NCBI RefSeq assembly: GCF_047675955.1 | Contig: NC_132912.1 | Span: forward strand, 75,912,382-75,976,381 | DNA from: Chlorocebus sabaeus | Taxonomy: Eukaryota; Chordata; Mammalia; Primates; Cercopithecidae | Length of the DNA: 64,000 nt | Reading direction: 5' to 3' | Part shown: piece after piece, positions 47,511 to 59,999 of the stretch | Position numbering within the stretch: position 1 is the first letter of the stretch | How the letters are laid out: each line of letters begins with the position of its first letter | The notes under the pieces: model-generated | What the model saw: the letters and a program-made list of their open reading frames with translations, nothing else | Told to the model about the DNA's origin: nothing | Databases searched by the model: none | Program-made: the position numbers and the translations under genes

Positions 47511-48155
47511 TAAACAATCTGAGATGATCTTTGAAAAATGGTGTGTTATTCATCTGCCCTGAAAATTTTACAAAATTCCACAAATCTAGAGGTTCAAATC
47601 TTCACATTCACTTTAAGAATAACTGTAAAACTGTCCAGACCATCAAGGGTATGCATATTCAAAATATCATTGAGTATCTGAAAGATGTCCCTTCACAGAA
47701 GAAATTCATATCATTTTATCATTACAGTGGTAGAGTTGTTGGGCTTACCCAGGTCAAACAATGCAGTTGGACACAAGGTCGATGGCTTAAAAAGAGTGCT
47801 GAATTTTTGCTACACACGTTTAAAAATGCACAAATTAATGCTAAATTTAAGGGTTAACTGAATTTAGACATAGATTCTCTAGTAAAAGATATCCAGCTGA
47901 ACAAAATACCCAAGGCACCACCATACTTACTGACTTTATGGTTCAGTTAACTCATACATTAGCTATCTTTGCTACATTTAGGTAATTCTTACTAAAAGGA
48001 ATAAATTGTTTCCAAACCAGTAAAGCAGGTTATACAGAAGAGAAAGATATCCTGGAATAAACTGAAGAAACATAAATTTAGGGTCGGGAAATAAATTCAG
48101 CCTAAATTAAGTGAAAATAAAAGTAAGTCTAAACAAAATAATAAAATGTCTCACT
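47511..48155 (+). pseudogene. RPL17P: Processed pseudogene of ribosomal protein L17
   Basis: RPL17 is a large-subunit (60S) ribosomal protein of about 184 residues. The frame at 47531-47857 carries its N-terminal two thirds in recognisable form: KSRGSNLHIHFKN, IKGMHI, YLKDV, WTQGRW, KKSAEFLLH and KNAQINAKFKG. The ancestral ATG is probably at 47538, one base out of frame with that stretch, so a frameshift lies near 47550. Past 47857 a stop is followed by text matching the later coding part (TTAGACATAGATTCTCTAGT, GATATCCAGCTGAACAAAAT). The end of the coding region is legible in AAACTGAAGAAACATAAA and a stop at 48092-48094. The middle of the C-terminal half is heavily altered. There are no introns, and the insert splits L1M text (AAAACAATGTGCTC on the left, ATAAAATGTCTCACTAC on the right), consistent with L1-driven retrocopying. 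It is not functional. Confidence 0.93.
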
Positions 48156-48847
48156 ACTTTTTTTCTGGCCTTTACAGTTTCTTATGAGAAATCCACTGTT
48201 ATTTAAAAATTTTCCCTATAAGTATGGTGATCTTTTGCTTTTGCTGCTTTTAAGATTTTTTTCTCACGTTAGTTTTCAAAAGATTCACCATGCTGCGTCT
48301 TGGTGTGGATTTCTTTGGGTTTATGCTGATTAGTCTATGATTAGCTTTTTGAATCTGTAGGTTTATGATTTTTGCCAAATTTGGGAAATGTTCATATTTA
48401 TATTTTTAACCTCATCCCTTTTCTCCTCTCCTTCTGGACTCAATATTATGAATTTAATGTGTTTTTTTTTTTTTAGTTCCACATGTTCCTGGGATTCTGT
48501 TCATTTATATTTTTAGTCCGTTTTCTCCTTATTGCTCAGATTAGATAACGATAATTTACATTATTCTAACTTTTGATTCTTCTCTCTTCATTTTATGTTG
48601 ATCTGTCCCATTAAGTTTTTTTTTTATTTTAGTTATTGAATAATTTAGGTCTAAAATTTCCATTTGGTTCTTATTTATATATTCTATTTCTTTGCTGAGA
48701 TTTTCTATTTCTTTTCTGAGACTATCTATTTTTTCATGCTCCAAACGTGCTTTTAATTGCTTATTGAAGCATTTTTATTATGGTTGCTTTAAAATCTTTG
48801 CTAAATAATTCTAACACCTGTATCTTCTCTGTGTTGGCATCTGTGTA

Positions 48848-49090
48848 GGCTACATAATGGATCCAAAAGATAACTACATCCTAACGATGGAACCTACAAA
48901 TAACACCTTAGATGACCAAAAAAAAAAAGTCTTTCCTGATGTAATTAGGTCAAGGATTTTTAAATAGGAAGATTATCCTGGATTATCCAGGTAGACCCAA
49001 ATATAATCACAAATATCCTTGTATAACAGAGGCGAAAGGACACTTGACAATGCAAGAGAAGCAGGCAATATAACCACAGAAGCAGAGGTT
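48848..49090 (+). mobile_element. Partial MLT1 LTR, plus strand, in L1M copy B
   Basis: TAGGCTACATAATGGATCCA, then CCTGATGTAATTAGGTCAAG, AATAGGAAGATTATCCTGGA and CACAAATATCCTTGTATAAC follow the MLT1 5' half. The 3' half, including the poly(A) part, is missing. L1 5' UTR text resumes after it. Confidence 0.75.
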
Positions 49091-50050
49091 CCCTTGTTGT
49101 TGCTGCCAAGTAGAGATGAAAGTCCAGGTTCAGCAGTTGGTTCCATTAACATTTAGGCAGACAAGGGCTCCTACTGCTGGTTAAAGGTGAGAGTTCAGGC
49201 TCTCCATTAGGGCTTCATTCAGTAGCTCCCTACCTAGGAGGAGGAGGGTTGCTTCATTACTGTTCCCCCACGTGACCCCCACTGATATTATGGGGGTGGT
49301 GGCATTATCACCAATGAATGGTGGTGAACAATCTGACTCCACTAGGCCTCCCATCTGACACCTCCCTGGTAGGGAGGGAGAAGAACGCATCATTATTGTA
49401 GTATGGGCATAGAATTGTTGGCTCTGGATGTGGTCTCTACAGACACCACAGTGAGGGAGGGGAGGCTTCCTACAATCTCGTGGGGCTTTATGAGCCATCC
49501 TCCAGTTGGATTTTTCTGACATCTCTCAGCACAGTGGTTTGGCTGCTTTGTGACAGTCTGGCAAGCACAGCTATGTGGCCTCTACTTGGCCTTTGCTATT
49601 GACGGTGGGGTGTTGCAGCAGCTTTTTCTGCGGTATGTGATTGTAGTAGAATGGTTGTAGTCTGAAAAGTTTCTGTCTTACTGATTGCTACTTTCCTGGT
49701 CCCTTGGCTAGAAAGAGGAGTCTTTGTTGTTTTTTGTTTTTATTCAAATTTGTTGACATTTCCAGTTTGTATCTCTAGAATCCAGGCTGGGCTATGTTAG
49801 CTGGCAAGGAGAAAACCCAGGGAACTCCACTATGTCATTCCTTTGGTCCTGAGGCCCCTAGCTAGTCTGCTCTTTTCTCTCCATCTTTCAGAATCTCATA
49901 TTTGCTTAATATATATACATATTTACAATTGTGTGTATATATGCATATACATACATATACAATTATTGTATATAAAAATATAAAATAATTTGTAATACTT
50001 AGTGAGGGGAATAGGAAAAAGTAAATCTATACTGCCTTCTTAGAAGCAGA

Positions 50051-50426
50051 GGTACCCCTGTATGTTTTTAAAACCATACAACTTCTACAAACAAATGATA
50101 TTCATTCTATTAATGCACATCCTTTGATAGATACTGTCAACTTTTAACTTCTCTGCTTATCTGTACTGAGAGAATTGCTCATTGACATAACCTACTATCT
50201 TGATGACCATGCTTGCTACTGTCTAAAATAAAATAGATTTTATTTCCACCTCCACCTCTACCAGTAACCGATACAAGTGACGGTCAATGGATGAAGGTCA
50301 GGAAATCCGTAGACCTTCAGGAAGTTTAGCTAAGGCAGGAAGTGAGAAAGTTATGAAAAACAAATAAGGAGAAAAGTGAAGAAAATGGAAAAAGAGAGAG
50401 CCAATAGTAATAGAATGGAGAAAAAA
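50051..50426. other. Unassigned sequence
   Basis: No gene or clear repeat is seen between L1M copy B and the Alu. Confidence 0.4.
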
Positions 50427-50719
50427 GGACCAGGCGTGGTGACTCACGCCTGTAATCCCAGCACTTTGGGAGGCTGAGGCAGATGGATCATCTGAGGTCA
50501 GGAGTTCGAGACCAGCCTGGCCAACATGGTGAAACCCTGTCTCCACTAAAGATACAAAAAAAAAAAAAAAAAAAGCTGGGATTGGTGGCATGCGTTTGTA
50601 ATCCCAGCTACTCAGGAGGCCGAGGCAGGAGAATTGCTTGAACCCAGGAGGTGGAGGTTGCAGGGAGCCAGATCACGTCACTGTACTCCAGCCTGGGCGA
50701 CAGAATGACACTCCGTCTC
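50427..50719 (+). mobile_element. Full-length Alu with expanded tail
   Basis: The Alu opens GGACCAGGCGTGGTGACTCA and ends GACACTCCGTCTC. The middle A linker is enlarged to about 20 A bases (near 50557). Its 3' tail is the long purine microsatellite that follows. Confidence 0.95.
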
Positions 50720-51173
<454 letters not shown>

Positions 51174-51239
51174 TGATAAACTATAGTAGAAGCCTTGAAC
51201 AGGTAAAATTCATGTCCAGTACTAAAGAGAAATCAAGTA

Positions 51240-51425
51240 ACAGATGTAATAAAAGCAAACACTGCATGGTGCCTATTTATTCAAAAACTGTTCTTGGTAC
51301 TTTAAATATATCAAAATTCATATAACCCATAAAGTAACCAAATCAGTTAAGTTCTGTTATTAGACCGATTTACAGCTGAAGAAACTGGGACACAGATTGC
51401 TCAAGATCACTTACACGAGGCTTTT
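51240..51425 (-). mobile_element. MIR SINE, minus strand
   Basis: AAAACTGTTCTTGGTACTTT, then AGACCGATTTACAGCTGAAG and AAACTGGGACACAGATTGCT follow reverse-complement MIR. Confidence 0.65.
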
Positions 51426-53682
51426 TATCTTAAGCCTCATATGTAGTTGGATGCTATGATATTGACAATATCTCACTGTTTTTGAGCTTAAAAATACCAT
51501 TTTCATTTGATTTCATCTAACAGCTTCAGAGCCCATGCAGTCTCTTAAAAGCAGAGATAAGAAGCCAGTCATTAGAGAGCAGAAACTGGAAAAGCAGGAG
51601 AAACCTAAGGGAGAGGTGATCGGGCTGTATAAATTCCATTCCAGTGAGCCTTATCTCTCTGCAGTTAACATTCGAAGGTTATTTCTATGAATTCTTTTTG
51701 TATTCTTATGACAAAAACCACTTTGCTAGCTAGTTTGGTTGAGTCTCTTTTCCTTTACAACTCCCACAAATAGATTCTAAACTACAAAAAGGGAGGGAGA
51801 AAAAACACTTTTAGTTCTAAAACCTAGACAAAGAAAATCTGAAAAGGAAGCCTGCTGAAAATTCTTCTTGGAACAGGTCAGACTCTATTTAGATGCTATA
51901 ATTTGGTATGCTTAAACGAATTCCTCAGCATTTGTAGTGACAGAAGACACGAAAACAGTTAGGGGTCCTTTGCACTTATATTCCTTTCTTCATTGAAACC
52001 AGCAGCAAAGACGGTTGTTGACTCAGAAGATCGTGCGAAACCTGCCAAATAAACCAGATACGGCCTTTAATTTAAAAGAATCTAAAGAAGCAAGTGAATG
52101 TAATCAAGTATTCGGAATTCTCTCCTCCTTACCACTCAAAAACATACCTGGTCATTTTTCTCTTTATTTGGCAAATACTCAACTACATTTCAAGGTATAA
52201 ATTAACAATAATCCTTTTTTCCACAGCACTTGTCAGGATAATATATAGTCACCCAATGTAATAGGTGTTCAGAATTAATAATTGGCAAGCCTGGTTTCTA
52301 GCTTGAATGGTATTTTCTGCAAAAACGTTTTTAAAAGTAAGGCTACATTGCTGAATTTCCACACTTTTGCTCTTAAAATTTTTAGGGATAATCAAACCCA
52401 GGTGAGTGAGTCTCACTAAAATGAAACCAAGACTGCTTTTTTTTTTTTTTTTTTTACATTTACAATAAGAAATTACTTCCTCGAGTCCAAGAATATTCTA
52501 AATGTGCATGATCAGTGTCTTCTCTACATTAGGCAAATTTACTCGGGCAGATAGATCCAATCAGTAGGTTTCCAGTGGAGCATGAAATAAGGAGAGCAAG
52601 AGGAATAGAATATATATTGACATTATGCTAAAAACACCTCACCATTCCTCTCATAATCTAGATAGTCTGTCACTCATAATGAAACTTCATTTACTAAAAT
52701 CCTATGAATCTACTTCCTCACTAAATTCAACCTTGTCACCAAAAAAAGAGAACAGTCCAAAAATTAGGATCCCTGAATACAGATACTATTTGTCATTATA
52801 TCTAGTCTTTATCTAAGTTCCCATTGCTGACAAACCCTTAATAACTACTTCTAACTGATGCATGTTTTATGTAGATATTATGGCTCAATTGAAACTATTT
52901 ACAGTCAAGTTCTACCTGCCAAGGTGCTTCTATATCTTTTGGGATACATTGCATATATGTGCTTTGATGCATTGTTTTTATTCCAGTGATGGACCAAGAA
53001 GAGTGGGCATTGGGAGAGCCCCACCCTTCAGGGAGGACTATTTTATCCCTAACACAGTATGGAAATGTGGATCTTATGATAATAAAAACTGGAACGCAAT
53101 TTAGCTGATGTTTAAATTATGAATTCTTTCCAGACAATGCAGCACACCCTTATTGCCTCACTCTGGGATGGCTGCTCCTGTCACTCTGAGCTTACTGCTC
53201 AATGAGTGGTTTCTTCTATTATGGCTATTATTTTAATTTAATTTTCTTTTCTTTATGATAGCTTTCTATTCATATGTAACTCTATCAGTCAAAAATTTGT
53301 CAGGAAAGGAGAAGCCACTTTATGCATTTGGTGTGTAAATGGTTTAATGCAGCCACTGTATTAAACTGTATCTGATCCACACAGCCTCCTGAGAAGGATG
53401 GCTCCAGTCTTTTTCCCTCAACTCTCATGTAAGTTCCTCTTATTGACAAATGCTAATTACCTCATAGAAAAAGGGATTCTGGGAACCATAGTTCTCAGCC
53501 TTAGATTATTATGGTGAGGTGGTGCTGAGTCAACAGCAAGGTACAGCACAACAATTTAAAATATATTATGTATGAGCTATCTTCATATCTGTTTTCAGTT
53601 GTTCTTCCTTAAGGTCTTGGGTAAAAAAATATGAGGGAGCATGGGTAAGGGAAGTTACAGTGTTAGATTAAACTCTACTTGG
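51426..53682. other. Unassigned sequence
   Basis: I see no gene. A 19-base T run lies at 52437-52455. The patch 53310-53540 (GGGATTCTGGGAACCATAGT) has a repeat-like feel that I cannot name. Confidence 0.4.
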
Positions 53683-53925
53683 AGCCAGCTGTGATGGCTC
53701 ATGCCTATAATCCCAGGGCATTGGGAGGCCAAGGCAGGAGGATTGCTTGAGGCCAGCAGTTTGAGACCAGCCTGAGTAACATAGCCAAGACTTGATCTCT
53801 ACAAAACTGAAAATTAAAAAAATATATCCAGGGAGATTTTCTTGAGCCCAGGAGTTCATAGTTACAATGAGCTATAATCATGCCACTGTACTCTAGTCAG
53901 AATCAGTCCCTTTCTCTAGGGAAAA
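53683..53925 (+). mobile_element. Old Alu (AluJ-like) with internal deletion
   Basis: GCCAGCTGTGATGGCTCATG opens the left arm. The start of the right arm is missing, and CTTGAGCCCAGGAGTTCATA to CATGCCACTGTACTCTAGTC closes it. Confidence 0.85.
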
Positions 53926-54109
53926 AACAATTCTACTTATCTGTCTATTTCTAGTTTCAAGGGCTTTACTGTTGAATTCATAGTCATAAAGTCATGCACT
54001 TTCATAAAGTTTCACCTGTAATAATAAAGCTGATTTCCTTTTCCTCTTCCTCCTCTTTTTTCTTCTTATCCTTATCTGTCTCCTACCCTCAGCCCATCCT
54101 CATCTAGCC

Positions 54110-54914
54110 TTTGTCCACCTTACATATTCGATATTCACAATTTTGTACTCTTTCATTAATATGTTACTTTGCATTCTTATAAAGAAATGAAGAAGGTTAA
54201 TAGTTTTCATTGTAATATACAATATCTCTATATATTAAAGTGCATTTAAACATAAAAGTTATATAGTTCCAATTGTTTTACAAAAATGTTATTTTATATT
54301 GTGGTTCTCTGAATCTTGCTTTTCTCCTGTAACTCTGTCTCCAACTCAGCTATTATAGATTTATTTCATTCATTATAATGACTTAAATATACCATGATAT
54401 AAATAAACTACAAAATATTTAAGCATATTCTTATTACAAAATAATCATTTTACCTGCTTTTTTTGCTACTACAGTCAAAGACATCAGCATCCAGTTGCAT
54501 ACGTTGATAAATGCCAGTTCTTTTATTTCTAGAAATAGATTTGCAAGGATGGCATTATTAGAAGATATGCACATAAAATGATAAGGGAAGTCATTAGGTG
54601 ACTTTTTATATGCTGTAAAACTCATTTTTCTACTATGTTTGAGAATACCCCCCCTTTTCCACATCCTTGCCAGTCAACGTTGTCTACTTTATTTTTCCTT
54701 TTACCGATGAAATATGTGTAATGTATATGTCAAAATGTTATAATATTTTAATAACCCTTTTCCTAATTACTAGGAAGGACAGGTGTTTATCATGTATTTA
54801 TTGGTAATATGAGCACTTAACCTTGTAATAGTTTTGTTTTCAAAATGTTTACTTGTTTTCTATTCAGCTGTTTATATTTAGTACAATTGAAATTTGAATA
54901 TACAGTGTTTGAAC
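54110..54914 (-). mobile_element. Old L1 (L1M/HAL1-like), minus strand, left part
   Basis: TTTCTAGAAATAGATTTGCA, AGAAGATATGCACATAAAAT and CCTTTTCCACATCCTTGCCA follow the reverse complement of an old L1 ORF2 end. The left boundary is approximate. Confidence 0.6.
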
Positions 54915-55344
54915 TGTGGTTTGAATTATGTCCCCCGAAAATTTATATGTTGAAGTTCCAACTCCCACTATCTCTGGATGTGATCTTATTTGGAAACAGG
55001 TTATTGCAGATATAATTAAGTTCATAAGGGGTCACATTTTCGTAGGGTGGATCCTTCTAAAAGAATGGCATGTGAAGAGACAGACAAGCGCACAAGGGAG
55101 AATGCATGTGACCATGAAGAGGTGGGGGTGATGCATCCACAAGCCAGGGCGTGCCACAGATAGCCCGCAAATACCAGAAGCTAGGAGAGAGGCCTGGGAC
55201 TGGTTTTTCCTCTCAGCCCTCAGAAAGAACCAACCAGCATCTTTATCTCAGACCTCTGGGCACAAGAACTGTGGAACAATACATTTCTGTTTAAGCCACC
55301 CAGTTTGTGACCCTTTGTTATGGCAACCATCACAAATTAATACA
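54915..55344 (+). mobile_element. MLT1 LTR (ERVL-MaLR), full length
   Basis: The 430-bp unit begins TGTGGTTTGAATTATGTCCC and ends AAATTAATACA. It contains TTTATATGTTGAAGTTCCAA, TGATCTTATTTGGAAACAGG, CTTTATCTCAGACCTCTGGG and the end block TTAAGCCACCCAGTTTGTGA. No internal sequence is attached. Confidence 0.93.
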
Positions 55345-56500
55345 TGTAGTTAGATGAAAATGTTATTTTCTTTTAGATGGAGTTGTGCCAGCTACATTTA
55401 TTAATTTACATTGCCTCCACTGAACCAAAATATTACTTTTCTCATACATTAAATTTTTAATTGTATATATTCTCAAATACAAATATATAAAATTCCACAT
55501 TCTCAGATCTGCCAGAATCTGTTTTCTCCATTCCGTGGTACTGACATATTGGTATATATTCTTTTTTTTTTTTTTTTTTGAAACGGACTCTCACTCTGTC
55601 GCCCAGCCTGGAGTGCAGTAGCGTGATCTCAGCTCACTGTAACCTCCACCCCCTGGGTTCAAGCAGTTCTCCTGCCTCAGCCTCCCAAGTAGCTGGGATT
55701 ACAAGCACTTGCCACCATGCCTGGCTAATTTTTGTATTTTTACTAGAGACAGTGCTTCACCATCTTAGTCAGGCTGGTCTTGAACTCCTGACCTTGTAAT
55801 CCACCCTCCTCTGCCTCCCAAAGTACTGGGATTACAAGTGTGAGCTACTGTGCCTGGCCATATTTGTGTGTATTCTAATACTCATCAATGGGAAACTCTT
55901 TTTAATAGCAGAAACTTTATCATTATTTTTAAGATTGACATACTTTTTGTATGTTACTGCTATTAATCAATTTTTATATAATCATGAGTCATTTAAAAGT
56001 AATTCTCAACAACTAAGAAAAAAACCTCTGTTGGAATTGTACTTGGCATTACATTAAGTTTATATATCAACATTTAGAAAATAATTAAATTTGTTATGAT
56101 ATTCTTTCAGTTTATGAACATGATTTGCCCTCATTTGTTCAAATATTTTTGTATGCCTTTTTAATGCAGTAAAATTGGTAAACGTCATGGTTTTTAAATT
56201 CATTTCTAATTTGATTCTATTTACAGAGATAGTATTTGTATTATCAATGTTTATATTACTTCTCATCTTTGGATGTGAATTCATTGAAATCTCTTTGCAT
56301 CCTCAATGTCTTTATGGTCAATTATCATGTCTTCTATTCTTCAGTTTTATATTTATATATGATAGAGCTATACATGTATAGTATTTATAAATATAGATAT
56401 ATGTATACTCATGTGTATATATTTAAGACCCATATTTCAATCATAGTCAGTTTGAATTATTTTGTCTATATGATACTCATGGACATGGAGTAGCATCCCA
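55345..56500 (-). mobile_element. Old L1, minus strand, right part
   Basis: GAGTTGTGCCAGCTACATTT and GTACTGACATATTGGTATAT before the Alu, and GGAATTGTACTTGGCATTAC and TGTTCAAATATTTTTGTATG after it, follow reverse-complement L1 ORF2. An Alu interrupts it at 55562-55859. The right boundary is uncertain. Confidence 0.6.
55546..55875 (-). mobile_element. Full-length Alu with diverged target-site duplication
   Basis: The Alu spans 55562-55859 in reverse orientation. Flanks ATATTGGTATATATTC (55546-55561) and ATATTTGTGTGTATTC (55860-55875) agree at 13 of 16 positions. Confidence 0.93.
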
Positions 56501-56529
56501 TTATTAATACTGTTCTGGCTATGTTTCTT

Positions 56530-56935
56530 TACTACCCACTGTCCTATGTGTATATCAGTGTTCTTGTGACTTTCTGTTTGAAGTTTTTCAGTCTTTTTGA
56601 GAAAATTAACGACACTAGAAAAGCCCTCAGGGCAATACCAGATGTGAGTTGGAGAAAATGTTTCCTGGGTGTCCTGCCCCTGCTGTGGTCTAACTCTGAG
56701 CTCTGTTCTATATTGTCTTCCAGCATTCCTGGCAAGGATAAGTTTCCATGGCCCACAGCAAAAATCACTGATTACACATCCTCTCCTGGCTTCCTTAACT
56801 TTTCCTGTATCACCTTCCTGCTACTGTACGCATGCTTTTTCAGATCATCTCCCAACTGACTTCATATCATTGTCTCAGAATGCATTTCTTTGTCAACCCA
56901 ATCTGAAACAGTTTCTATTTTTCCTTACATCCCTT
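56530..56935 (+). other. Repeat-like stretch, unassigned
   Basis: The end (TGTATCACCTTCCTGCTACT, ATCATCTCCCAACTGACTTC, TTGTCTCAGAATGCATTTCT) resembles the 3' end of an old LTR. The frames at 56521-56859 and 56669-56953 have no recognised motif. I make no gene call. Confidence 0.3.
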
Positions 56936-57629
56936 GCAGTTTTTACTTTATAAAAATTGTCACTATGTTAAATCTTTAAACTGACTGTAAGCCTTTAGCA
57001 AAGGAAAATATTATCTGTTGCTTCTCTTACTGCCTTTTTAAAAAAAAAAAATTAACTCCCATTTTGTCAGTCATCTGGATTCTAGATTGCAAACCTTGCC
57101 TTCTTCTCTCTTGCTTCTACTCAGTAGAATCAGGTTCACTTTTTTGTTTTTAACTTTTCTGAGTCACTTCATGTTTCACAGGCCTATTATACATCATACT
57201 ATTATTTTTTTTTCTGTTAGCCAATCTGAAAATTATTTTCTTTGTTTTGATAAATTAAGCCATGTGTGTTTTTGACATGATTGATGAGTTTGACCTCAGT
57301 TATATCTAATAATAGTTTCATGTTTTATCCTTTCACAATATCATCTGTTTCAGTTTGTCTTTTTCATTTATGGTTTATCTTGTAGTTAAGACAATTTTTT
57401 CTCTCTTTCTCCCACTTTAATAATTTGCTAAATCTGCATAGTGTATAACCATCACAACTCTACTGTCCCTCTCACGCTTATTCTTTAGTACTAGTTCTAC
57501 AGTCATATATGTATTCAGGGCTCACCACTCGTACTATGCCAGTGACTTTCCAGTGACTTTGGTTATCTAAAATATTCTTTGGTAGGTTCCATGGGAGCCA
57601 TATTTCCTAAGTTCTTGCATGTTTGTGTT
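56936..57629. other. Unassigned AT-rich sequence
   Basis: No gene or clear repeat is seen. Confidence 0.4.
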
Positions 57630-57910
57630 AACCTACAGTTTTAATACTGAAAATCATTTTTGCCTGAATAGAAAACATTTGGCTCACATTTTCCTTCCTT
57701 GAGTATCCTACATATATTAGTCCTTTGTCTTATAGCATAAAACACCACTGTTAAAGAGTTTGACATCAATATGTTTTTCTCTCCCTTGGAAGTGATCTGA
57801 TATTTTTTCTGTTTTTTTTTTCTTCTGCATAACGAAAATACTTTAAAAATTTTTTTCATTTCAAGACCAAAAGATTCACTAGAATAAGTCTCAGTGTTAG
57901 TCATCACAGG
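57630..57910 (-). mobile_element. Possible L1M 5'-region fragment, minus strand
   Basis: The order AACATTTGGCTCACATTTTC, CTTGAGTATCCTACATATAT and ACTAGAATAAGTCTCAGTGT resembles diverged reverse-complement L1M 5' sequence. Confidence 0.4.
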
Positions 57911-59003
57911 ACAGTTTTGCCAGGAAGAATATGTAGGTTTAAGGCTTTATTTCGGGAAATTTTCCTAGAAATAATATATAGGTCCAAATCTTGATTTATT
58001 CATGGAAATATTCCCAGGAAAAATAGATTAAGTTTTGAAGACCATACCAGTAGGAGAGAAGACAAACTGATGCCTTATTCAAGAAAATCTCAGGAACAAA
58101 AGCTCAAAGCATCTTTTCAATTTCCTATGCAAGCCATTTTCGCCATGGTTTTAAGTTTGTCTGCCACTGAAACACTTCTTAAACTTCAATTCAACTGTCA
58201 AAAAATCAAAAGGAATTTCACAAGATCATGTTTAGTTTCTCACTTGTTGTATTTCTTTCATCTGAATTTGATTTCATTGCATATAAGTTGCTTTACTACA
58301 GTGTCATTATCATGATGGCCATGAAGTGATTGTTGTGAAGCATAGATGCTCTGCTCCATTACTCAAATTCTAGCTCACTGTGTGGCTCATCCCACTATTA
58401 TGGTTGGCAGAACCTAAACATGCTGCAGCTTCCTCTCCTTACCTCATCTGTATCTTTATATGTCTTAAAAAGTATTATTCCCATACTGATTTAATGCTTC
58501 TACTTTTACTATTGTAATACATCAAAGATTTCCAAATATCAGTTCCCATATAATTAAACTGTGGTAAACTCTCTAGCCAAAAAACATCAGATTGTTATTT
58601 ATTATAATTTTGTAATTAATTTCTTTTTATCCTATAATACAATCTGATACATTAAACAAAACAGTAATATATAATGTTGCACCTGAGAAAGTTTTTCTAC
58701 TCTGGATTTCAGTTTTATCATACAGAAAATGAGGACTTTTTACTAGATCCCAAAATTTTGAGTATTTCCTCCTGTCACCCATTGTAGAGCAGTGGGAAGT
58801 AGAGTGAATGAAGTCCAGGAATTCCAATGCTTGCCTTCCTTAGCCAGAATAACTCTTAAGTTATCTCTTTTATACACTGGAGTTCCAGGAAAAAAAAAAA
58901 GAGTTTTGAAAAATTTTCAAGGCTGAAAAAGAAGTGCTAAAATAACTGCATTGGATGATTATAAAGGTGATTCCTAGACCTTAAAATGAAGACAAAGAAA
59001 GAT
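57911..59003. other. Unassigned sequence with a weak MIR-like patch
   Basis: Around 58690-58740 the text GATTTCAGTTTTATCATACA and AAAATGAGGAC resembles MIR. No gene is seen. Confidence 0.35.
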
Positions 59004-59209
59004 GAAGGAAGGAAGGAAGGAAGGAAGGAAGGAAGGAAGGAAGGAACGAACGAACGAAGGAAGGAAGGAAGGAACGAAGGAAGGAAGGAAGGAAGGAAGG
59101 AAGGAAGGAAGGAAGGAAGGAAGGAAGGAAGGAAGGAAAGAAGGAAGGAAGGAAGGAAAGGAAAGGAGAGAGGGAGGGAGAGAGGGGGAGGGAGAGAGGG
59201 GGAGGGAAA
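59004..59209. repeat. (GGAA)n microsatellite with GAAC units and a G-run end
   Basis: Tandem GGAA fills most of the stretch. Four units read GAAC, giving CpG sites at about 59047-59056 and 59074. From 59172 to 59206 the motif changes to G runs of three to five separated by A or AGAGA. Frames on both strands here only spell simple repeats. Confidence 0.97.
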
Positions 59210-59999
59210 ATTCTTACACTTCCTTGATTTTCTATCTTAATCCTCAAAGATAATAATTGTTTTCTTTCCTAAGGATTATATGTGATATCATTAACCCGGA
59301 TAAAGAGAAGTTGCAAATGGTGTAGCATATAGACTGTGACCCTTGTCACGCTATTTAGCGAGAAAATATACAGACCTAATAATCGGTTGTTTTGCACCAG
59401 TATAGTCGCATACCTTTTTATGCTGGATCTCTTTTGTTTAGGTGAGTACCCATGATTTGTGAAATATTTTGCATATCTTTCTTGAAACTCAGACATGGCT
59501 AGCAAGAAAGCACTGTAGACGTGTAATTGTGAGTGAGGAATAATCCGAGCACGTCTTTGTTTACATTTCATCATTTTTGATAATATGTGCTCAGACTCAG
59601 AAAATTATTTTGCTCAGTTTCAATACGTAACCTTCATTCATAAGATTGGCTCACCTTTTGCATAAAGATTAAAAATACAGAAAGGATGAAGATAAGCTCT
59701 TAAGAGCAGACAACTCCTGTTTTAATATTTTTTGTCATAGGTATGATGTTGTGAGAAACTAAATATCTATATGTTTTCACCTATTTTTATCTATCGCTAT
59801 ATTTTGGTATGTCTTTTAATCTCAAAAATATAGCCTATTAAGCTATCACTTGTCAGAGGACACACACCTCAATAGTCTGTAATTCCAAGTTAGAGTCTTG
59901 GATACAAAATTAAGACATTTGCTTGATTTTGCTTCACATTAATTACTATTCCTTCTAGAGAAACACAAACAGGGATACAAATAGATAGCTTCTCCCTCT
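59210..59999. other. Unassigned sequence
   Basis: The minus-strand frame at 59574-59269 (101 codons) has no motif I recognise and no supporting context. No repeat could be named. Confidence 0.4.

Larger units (their letters stand above)
47006..50050 (-). mobile_element. Old L1M copy B, minus strand (5' region and 5' UTR only)
   Basis: The segment matches the reverse complement of the L1M 5' region throughout: AAGAGAAAAGAAAGTTTAGT, TTCTTTTAGGGTAGGTAGAT, GCGTCTTGGTGTGGATTTCT, GCCAAATTTGGGAAATGTTC, AAAATTTCCATTTGGTTCTT and GAAGCATTTTTATTATGGTT. A GC-richer 5' UTR follows at about 49090-49860 (CTCCATTAGGGCTTCATTCA, TGTTCCCCCACGTGACCCCC). It has no ORF2 part. It is interrupted by an RPL17 pseudogene and an MLT1 LTR. 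The 113-codon frame at 49522-49181 lies in this 5' UTR and is not called a gene. Confidence 0.8.

Noticed and set aside
49181..49522. 113-codon minus-strand frame
   Set aside because: It lies in the GC-rich L1M 5' UTR and has no recognisable domain.
56521..56953. Overlapping open frames considered as a possible exon
   Set aside because: No motif, splice context or familiar protein wording is seen, and the surroundings are repeat-like.
59004..59209. Regular repeat considered as a CRISPR array
   Set aside because: The unit is 4 bp with no spacers, and the genome is eukaryotic.
58981..59253. Open frames on both strands over the GGAA repeat
   Set aside because: They are simple-repeat translations (Lys-Glu-Gly-Arg or Phe-Leu-Pro-Ser) without any gene context.
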